A stretch of 8,351 nt of DNA from Clostridia bacterium (lineage in GTDB: Bacteria > Bacillota_A > Clostridia > Oscillospirales > CAG-272): the NCBI GenBank assembly GCA_017462145.1, contig JAFTRT010000053.1, positions 1 to 8,351 on the forward strand, in the 5' to 3' direction. This document shows positions 4,784 to 8,351 of the stretch, one piece after another. The notes under the pieces were generated by a model. It was not told the origin of the DNA. It saw only the letters and a program-made list of their open reading frames with translations, and ran no database searches. A program made the translations under genes and the position numbers. Position 1 is the stretch's first letter. Each line of letters opens with the position of its first letter.

Positions 4784-5479
4784 ATGGTAAGAAGAATCAT
4801 ACATATCGATCAAGAAGCCTGTAACGGTTGCGGCGCCTGTGCGGCGGCCTGCCATGAGGGTGCCATTGAAATGATCAACGGAAAAGCCGTTCTGACCCGA
4901 GAGGACTATTGCGACGGTTTGGGCGATTGTCTGCCTGCTTGCCCCACGGGAGCCATTCGATTTGAAGAACGGGAAGCCCCCGCTTATAACGAGGAGGCCG
5001 TTCAGGCGGCGAAAGCAAAAAAGGCCGCGCCCCTCCCCTGCGGTTGTCCGGGCACCAAGGCGCACGCCATCCGCAGAGAGAGCAAGTCTACGCCCTCCGT
5101 GGTGACAGCAATTCCCAGCCAACTGGCGCAATGGCCCTGTCAGATCAAGCTGGTTCCTGTCAACGCTCCTTACTTTGACGGTGCCAACCTGCTGATTGCC
5201 GCCGATTGTACTGCTTACGCCTACGGCAATTTCCACAGTGAGTTTATGCGCAATCACATCACGCTGATCGGTTGTCCCAAACTGGATGAGGGGGACTACA
5301 CCGAAAAGCTGACCCAAATCCTTTCCAACCACGATATTAAGAGCGTCCGCATCCTCCGCATGGAAGTTCCTTGCTGCGGCGGATTGGAAAACGCCGTCAA
5401 GCGGGCATTGCAAGCGAGCGGAAAATTTATCCCGTGGCAGGTCATCACCATCACCACGGACGGAACCATTTTGGAATAA
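4784..5479 (+). CDS. Ferredoxin-like 4Fe-4S protein with a cysteine-rich C-terminal domain
   Basis: This is a 231-residue cytoplasmic iron-sulfur protein. A dicluster-ferredoxin domain fills residues 1-60. Cluster 1 has CNGCGACAAAC (C13, C16, C19, C23). Cluster 2 has [12 protein letters not shown], with C43, C49 and C53 but Leu46 where the second cysteine normally sits. A linker with PCGCPG (85-90) leads to a C-terminal domain (about 118-231) carrying IGCPKLD (162-168) and PCCGG (196-200). That CCGG block faintly recalls heterodisulfide-reductase cysteine motifs. I recall similar proteins beside Crp/Fnr and hybrid-cluster-protein genes in anaerobes (sometimes called FrdX), but could not check. 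The ATG at 4784 follows GGAGG by 5 nt. It is the first gene of the operon, 16 nt before the flavodiiron gene, and may supply it with electrons. Confidence 0.87.
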   Translation: MVRRIIHIDQEACNGCGACAAACHEGAIEMINGKAVLTREDYCDGLGDCLPACPTGAIRFEEREAPAYNEEAVQAAKAKKAAPLPCGCPGTKAHAIRRESKSTPSVVTAIPSQLAQWPCQIKLVPVNAPYFDGANLLIAADCTAYAYGNFHSEFMRNHITLIGCPKLDEGDYTEKLTQILSNHDIKSVRILRMEVPCCGGLENAVKRALQASGKFIPWQVITITTDGTILE

Positions 5480-5495
5480 AATCACGGAGGATACC

Positions 5496-6860
5496 ATGAA
5501 CGTTACACAAGATATTCAAGCCATCGGCGTACATGACCGTACCATTGATCTGTTTGAGGGGCAGTACCGTGTTCCCCATGGCATGACCTACCATTCCTAT
5601 CTGATCACCGATGAAAAGATTGCCGTCATGGATACGGCAGATGCCAATTTCGGAGAACCGTGGATGGAAAATCTGCGATCCGCTTTGCAGGGACGCACCC
5701 CCGATTATCTCATCGTTCAGCACATGGAGCCCGATCATTCGGCCAACATTCACACCTTTTTGGCGGCATACCCCAACGCCACGGTGGTGGCATCCGCCAA
5801 GGCCTTTGCCATGATGAAGAATTTCTTTGGCACCGACTATGCGGATCGCCGTTTGGTGGTGGGTGAGGGAGATACCCTTTCTCTGGGCCGCCATACCCTA
5901 ACCTTTGTCACCGCTCCCATGGTGCACTGGCCCGAGGTCATTGTGACCTACGACAGCACGGACAAGGTACTCTTTTCGGCAGACGGTTTTGGTTCCTTCG
6001 GCGCATCCGACACAGAGGGACATTGGCCGGACGAGGCTCGCCGCTATTACATCGGCATCGTGGGCAAATACGGTCAGCAGGTACAAGCTCTGCTGAAAAA
6101 GGCCGCCGCTTTGGATATTCGCATCATTTGTCCCCTCCACGGCCCGATCTTGACGGAAAACTTGGGCTACTATCTGAACCTGTATCAGAAATGGTCCTCC
6201 TATGAGCCGGAGGAAGAGGGCGTGGTCATCGCCTATACCTCGGTGTACGGCAATACCGAAAAAGCCGCCCTGCGAGTGGCAGAACGGCTGAAGCAGAACG
6301 GCTGTCCTGCCGTAAAGGTGTACGATCTGGCTCGATGCGATATGGCCGAAGCCATCGCCGATGCTTTCCGCTATGACCGCCTGGTGTTGGCTACCACAAC
6401 CTATAACGGCGATATCTTCCCCTTTATGAGACAGTTTATCGAGGGACTGACCGAGCGTAATTTCAAAAAGCGAACCGTGGGACTCATCGAAAACGGAAGC
6501 TGGGCACCCATGGCCGCCAAGATCATGCGGGAGCTGTTGAGCGGATGCCGTGAGCTGACCTTTGCAGAGCCTGCGGTGAAAATCCTGTCCGCCCTCAACG
6601 GCGAGACCGAGCAACAGTTGGACAACTTGGCCAACGGGCTTTTTTGCCCGAACCCCAAAGAAAATAATCAATGCCTTGAGATCAAAGGAGAAACAAACAT
6701 GAAAAAGTATGTATGTAATGTCTGCGGCTGGGAGTACGATGAAGCAAAGGGCGATCCCGATAACGGTATCGCTCCCGGCACAAAATGGGACGACCTGCCC
6801 GATGATTTTGTCTGCCCTCTCTGCGGCGTGGATAAGGACAATTTCGATCAGGCTGAATGA
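5496..6860 (+). CDS. Flavodiiron protein fused in frame to rubredoxin (flavorubredoxin-type O2/NO reductase)
   Basis: Flavodiiron proteins reduce O2 to water or NO to N2O in anaerobes, taking electrons from rubredoxin. Residues 1-240 are the metallo-beta-lactamase-like diiron domain with a full ligand set: H76, E78 and D80 (HMEPDH), H144 (VHWPE), D163 (SADGFG) and H215 (PLHGP). Residues 243-382 are a flavodoxin domain with the FMN loop [12 protein letters not shown] (247-258) and TTYNGDIFP (301-309). Residues 402-454 are rubredoxin, with CNVC (407-410) and CPLC (440-443). This is the domain order of E. coli NorV, but the linker (383-401) looks like translated intergenic DNA and carries a ribosome site just before the rubredoxin Met402. 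The start at 5496 has CGGAGG 5 nt upstream. It is probably co-transcribed with the Fe-S gene and controlled by the Crp/Fnr regulator. NO and O2 preference cannot be told from sequence. Confidence 0.93.
   Translation: MNVTQDIQAIGVHDRTIDLFEGQYRVPHGMTYHSYLITDEKIAVMDTADANFGEPWMENLRSALQGRTPDYLIVQHMEPDHSANIHTFLAAYPNATVVASAKAFAMMKNFFGTDYADRRLVVGEGDTLSLGRHTLTFVTAPMVHWPEVIVTYDSTDKVLFSADGFGSFGASDTEGHWPDEARRYYIGIVGKYGQQVQALLKKAAALDIRIICPLHGPILTENLGYYLNLYQKWSSYEPEEEGVVIAYTSVYGNTEKAALRVAERLKQNGCPAVKVYDLARCDMAEAIADAFRYDRLVLATTTYNGDIFPFMRQFIEGLTERNFKKRTVGLIENGSWAPMAAKIMRELLSGCRELTFAEPAVKILSALNGETEQQLDNLANGLFCPNPKENNQCLEIKGETNMKKYVCNVCGWEYDEAKGDPDNGIAPGTKWDDLPDDFVCPLCGVDKDNFDQAE
6684..6690 (+). promoter_or_regulatory. 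Internal ribosome binding site before the rubredoxin domain
   Basis: AAAGGAG lies 8 nt before an in-frame ATG at 6699, exactly where the rubredoxin domain begins with MKKYVC. Ideal placement in an AT-rich, non-conserved linker suggests that rubredoxin was, or still is, translated on its own. Confidence 0.6.
6699..6860 (+). CDS. Rubredoxin, possible separate translation product nested in the flavodiiron gene
   Basis: From the internal ATG the frame gives a complete 53-residue rubredoxin, the normal free-standing size. It has both CxxC iron-binding loops (C6/C9 and C39/C42 in its own numbering), the [19 protein letters not shown] segment and an ordinary acidic tail. Rubredoxin is a one-electron carrier and the usual donor to flavodiiron proteins. 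The strong ribosome site at 6684-6690 supports independent initiation. The sequence also encodes this domain as the C-terminus of the longer protein, so whether one product or two are made is open. Confidence 0.45.
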   Translation: MKKYVCNVCGWEYDEAKGDPDNGIAPGTKWDDLPDDFVCPLCGVDKDNFDQAE

Positions 6861-6884
6861 GATCGGAATGGTTGTTTGATTTTT

Positions 6885-6917
6885 TTGAGGGGCTTTTCTT
6901 GAAAGAAAAGCCCTCAA
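6885..6917. terminator. Hairpin between convergent operons, copy 2 of the gene-end repeat
   Basis: Arms TTGAGGGGCTTTTCTT (6885-6900) and AAGAAAAGCCCTCAA (6903-6917) pair with one bulged G around a GA centre. It is the only strong stem in the 69-nt gap between the rubredoxin stop (6860) and the oxidoreductase stop (6930), so it may end both transcripts. The T tract lies upstream of the stem on the plus strand and no T tract follows it on either strand. It is closely related to the palindrome at 2727-2760. Confidence 0.5.
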
Positions 6918-6929
6918 GACATCACATCC

Positions 6930-7916
6930 CTATTCCTTTACAACCAAAACGACCTTACCCACGTTTTTGCCTTGATAGAGGAGCTCGTGAGCGGCTTCGG
7001 CCTCGGTAATGGGGAGTGTTTGATAGATCGTTGGTTTCACCAGACCGGCTTCGATCTTAGGATAGACGTCACGGACGATTCCTGCCAAGATCTGCGCCTT
7101 CACGGCGGGGGTACGGGAGCGCAGGGTACTTCCGATGATCCGCACGTTCCGAACGTAGATATTTTTGAGATCGATCTCGGTCATCTGCCCTGCCAAAGCG
7201 GCAATCATGATCCAACGGGCCCCGTGGGTCAAGAAGTGGATGCATTTGCCCATGATCGAACCGCCCAAGCAGTCAATGGTCACGTCCACGCCGTGTCCGC
7301 CCGCCAGTTCCTCACGGAGAACCTCCACAAGATCCTCCTTGGAGGTATTCACCACACGATCCGCCCCCAAATGGGTAATGGACGCAGCGATCTCATCGGA
7401 CAGCACGGTGGTAATCACCCGAACGCCAAAGGCCTTGGCCATGGGGATGATCACGCTGGCCAGACCCGATGCACCTGCGTTCATCAGCAAGGTATTGCCC
7501 TCTTGGATTCCGCCCTCCCAAAAGAGGTTCAGATAAGCGGTTGCAAAGGCCTCGGGAATGGCGGCGGCCTCCACCATAGAGCAGTTTTTGGGCACGGGCA
7601 TCAGCATATCATATTTCACCGCCACATATTCGGCATATCCGCCGCCGCCCAACAGAGCGCAAACGGCATCCCCCACCTTCCAAGCAGAGCACCGTGCAGC
7701 CTCCTCACCCACCCGGGTGATGACACCTGCGACCTCCAATCCCATCCATTCGGGACAACCGGGAGGAGGGGGATAATCCCCTTCCCGTTGCATCAAGTCT
7801 GCCCGATTGAGTGCGGCGGCATGGATCTCCACCAATACCTCGTCCGGTCGGATCACGGGGTTGGGAACATCATCCCAACGCAAGCTTTTATCATCGTTTA
7901 CCAAAATTGCTTTCAT
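6930..7916 (-). CDS. Zinc-independent medium-chain dehydrogenase/reductase, NAD(P)H:quinone oxidoreductase (PIG3-like)
   Basis: This is a full-length 328-residue MDR protein of the quinone-reductase branch, which moves electrons from NAD(P)H to quinones or other activated carbonyls. The N-terminal GroES-like domain (1-120) has AALNRADLMQREGDYPPPPG (34-53) and GLEVAGV (59-65), both typical of PIG3/TP53I3-type enzymes. IPEAFATAYLNLF (120-132) leads into the Rossmann fold with NAGASGLAS (146-154), where the third glycine of the usual GxGxxG-like loop is Ala153. LRSRTP (265-270) and NVGKVVL (318-324) close the family pattern. Zinc ligands of alcohol dehydrogenases are absent. The start at 7916 has AAAGGA, which overlaps the stop of the preceding hydrolase gene; the 13-nt gap suggests translational coupling. 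Its position next to the O2/NO module fits a general redox role. The substrate is unknown. Confidence 0.92.
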   Translation of the reverse strand: MKAILVNDDKSLRWDDVPNPVIRPDEVLVEIHAAALNRADLMQREGDYPPPPGCPEWMGLEVAGVITRVGEEAARCSAWKVGDAVCALLGGGGYAEYVAVKYDMLMPVPKNCSMVEAAAIPEAFATAYLNLFWEGGIQEGNTLLMNAGASGLASVIIPMAKAFGVRVITTVLSDEIAASITHLGADRVVNTSKEDLVEVLREELAGGHGVDVTIDCLGGSIMGKCIHFLTHGARWIMIAALAGQMTEIDLKNIYVRNVRIIGSTLRSRTPAVKAQILAGIVRDVYPKIEAGLVKPTIYQTLPITEAEAAHELLYQGKNVGKVVLVVKE

Positions 7917-7929
7917 TTTTTCTGTCCTT

Positions 7930-8351
7930 TCATTGATCGTGAGCCAACAGAACGGTAACGTTCTCTCGGCAGTAGGTATCGATAAAATATTGGCTCCGCT
8001 CGGGACAGCGAGATTGTCCCGTCGGAATTTGTTTTTCCAGACATTCTTTCAGATAGCACTCGTCTCCGGCCAAAACCCAAGTGCGTACACCGTCCTCGAT
8101 CTCCACCACGGAAGAGCCCTCCGTGTGGCCTCCGATCTTGACGGCTGTTACCCCCGGACACACCGAGCACCCCTCGTCAAACAGCACCACTTTCTGCCCC
8201 TCCCCGATATACCGTCGGGGCTTTTCGTATTCCTGCCGCTGAACGTAAACCACGGCATTGGGAACCGCAGAGATACATTCGGTGTGGTCGTGGTGTCGAT
8301 GAGTCACGATGAGATCGGTCACCTCCTCGGCCGCCACGCCAAGAGCCGCCA
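7930..8351 (-). CDS. Metallo-beta-lactamase-fold hydrolase (lactonase-like branch), N-terminus outside window
   Basis: This is the C-terminal 140 codons of an MBL-fold metallohydrolase. The HxHxDH metal motif is THRHHDH (encoded around 8284-8301). PNAVVYVQRQEYE follows, then GGHTEGSS with the next ligand His, LAGDECYL with the bridging Asp, and LLAHD with the last His. The Q-E-Y-E segment and GHTxGS/GDxxY spacing recall N-acyl-homoserine-lactonase-like MBL proteins, but that substrate is not implied. The frame runs open to the right edge as AALGVAAEEV, so a GTG at 8337 is more likely an internal valine than a start. The protein ends one residue after the LLAHD motif, shorter than many relatives. 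It is co-transcribed with the oxidoreductase gene 13 nt downstream. Confidence 0.85.
   Translation of the reverse strand, partial: AALGVAAEEVTDLIVTHRHHDHTECISAVPNAVVYVQRQEYEKPRRYIGEGQKVVLFDEGCSVCPGVTAVKIGGHTEGSSVVEIEDGVRTWVLAGDECYLKECLEKQIPTGQSRCPERSQYFIDTYCRENVTVLLAHDQ

Noticed and set aside
4730..5497. Leftward open frame of 255 codons
   Set aside because: It is antisense to the ferredoxin-like gene; the cysteine motifs lie only on the plus strand.
5898..6917. Leftward open frame of 339 codons
   Set aside because: It is antisense to the flavodiiron gene and begins inside the gene-end hairpin.
6972..7958. Rightward open frame of 328 codons
   Set aside because: It is antisense to the quinone oxidoreductase; His/Gly-rich shadow composition.

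Overview
The window looks like chromosomal DNA from an anaerobic Gram-positive bacterium of the Clostridia type, possibly an Oscillospirales-like gut organism. Support for this comes from strong GGAGG-type ribosome sites, TTGACT/TATAAT-type promoters in AT-rich gaps between GC-richer genes, a flavodiiron protein with rubredoxin, a clostridial-style Crp/Fnr regulator, and dispersed hairpin repeats. No species can be named from the sequence alone. I see no tRNA, rRNA, CRISPR array, transposase or phage gene.

Left part (1-1105): a leftward pair is made of a 3'-truncated L-threonine-aldolase-like gene (451-936) and a LacX-type aldose 1-epimerase that runs off the left edge (1-430). A clear sigma-70/sigma-A-type promoter drives the pair. 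Back to back with it is an equally clear rightward promoter for a 541-residue fusion protein (1106-2731). That protein has a complete nitrilase-superfamily amidohydrolase domain followed by a glycerophosphodiester phosphodiesterase (GDPD) domain. This fusion is one of the more unusual objects in the window.

Middle (2732-3211): about 480 bp between convergent genes hold no convincing gene. They carry a chain of inverted repeats: a perfect 34-bp palindrome, a MITE-like unit with 17-bp terminal inverted repeats enclosing a textbook terminator, a three-way-junction element, and a run of short hairpins with GAGCGAAGCGAG-type repeats.

Right part (3212-8351): a Crp/Fnr-family regulator gene and an SGNH/GDSL hydrolase gene run leftward. 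Divergent from them is an oxidative/nitrosative-defence operon with a ferredoxin-like Fe-S protein and a flavodiiron protein fused in frame to rubredoxin. The 104-bp divergent gap holds a perfect TGTTG-N6-CAACA operator. It is centred at about -41.5 from the predicted start of the Fe-S operon, the class II activator position, and lies just downstream of the regulator's own predicted start. This suggests that the regulator activates the detoxification operon and represses itself. Past a shared hairpin, a leftward pair encodes a PIG3-like quinone oxidoreductase and a metallo-beta-lactamase-fold hydrolase (cut by the right edge), joined by a 13-nt gap.

Taken together, the right half reads as a redox and O2/NO stress module with its own regulator. 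The left half is a mixture of lipid-head-group/amide hydrolysis and sugar/amino-acid functions that shows gene decay.
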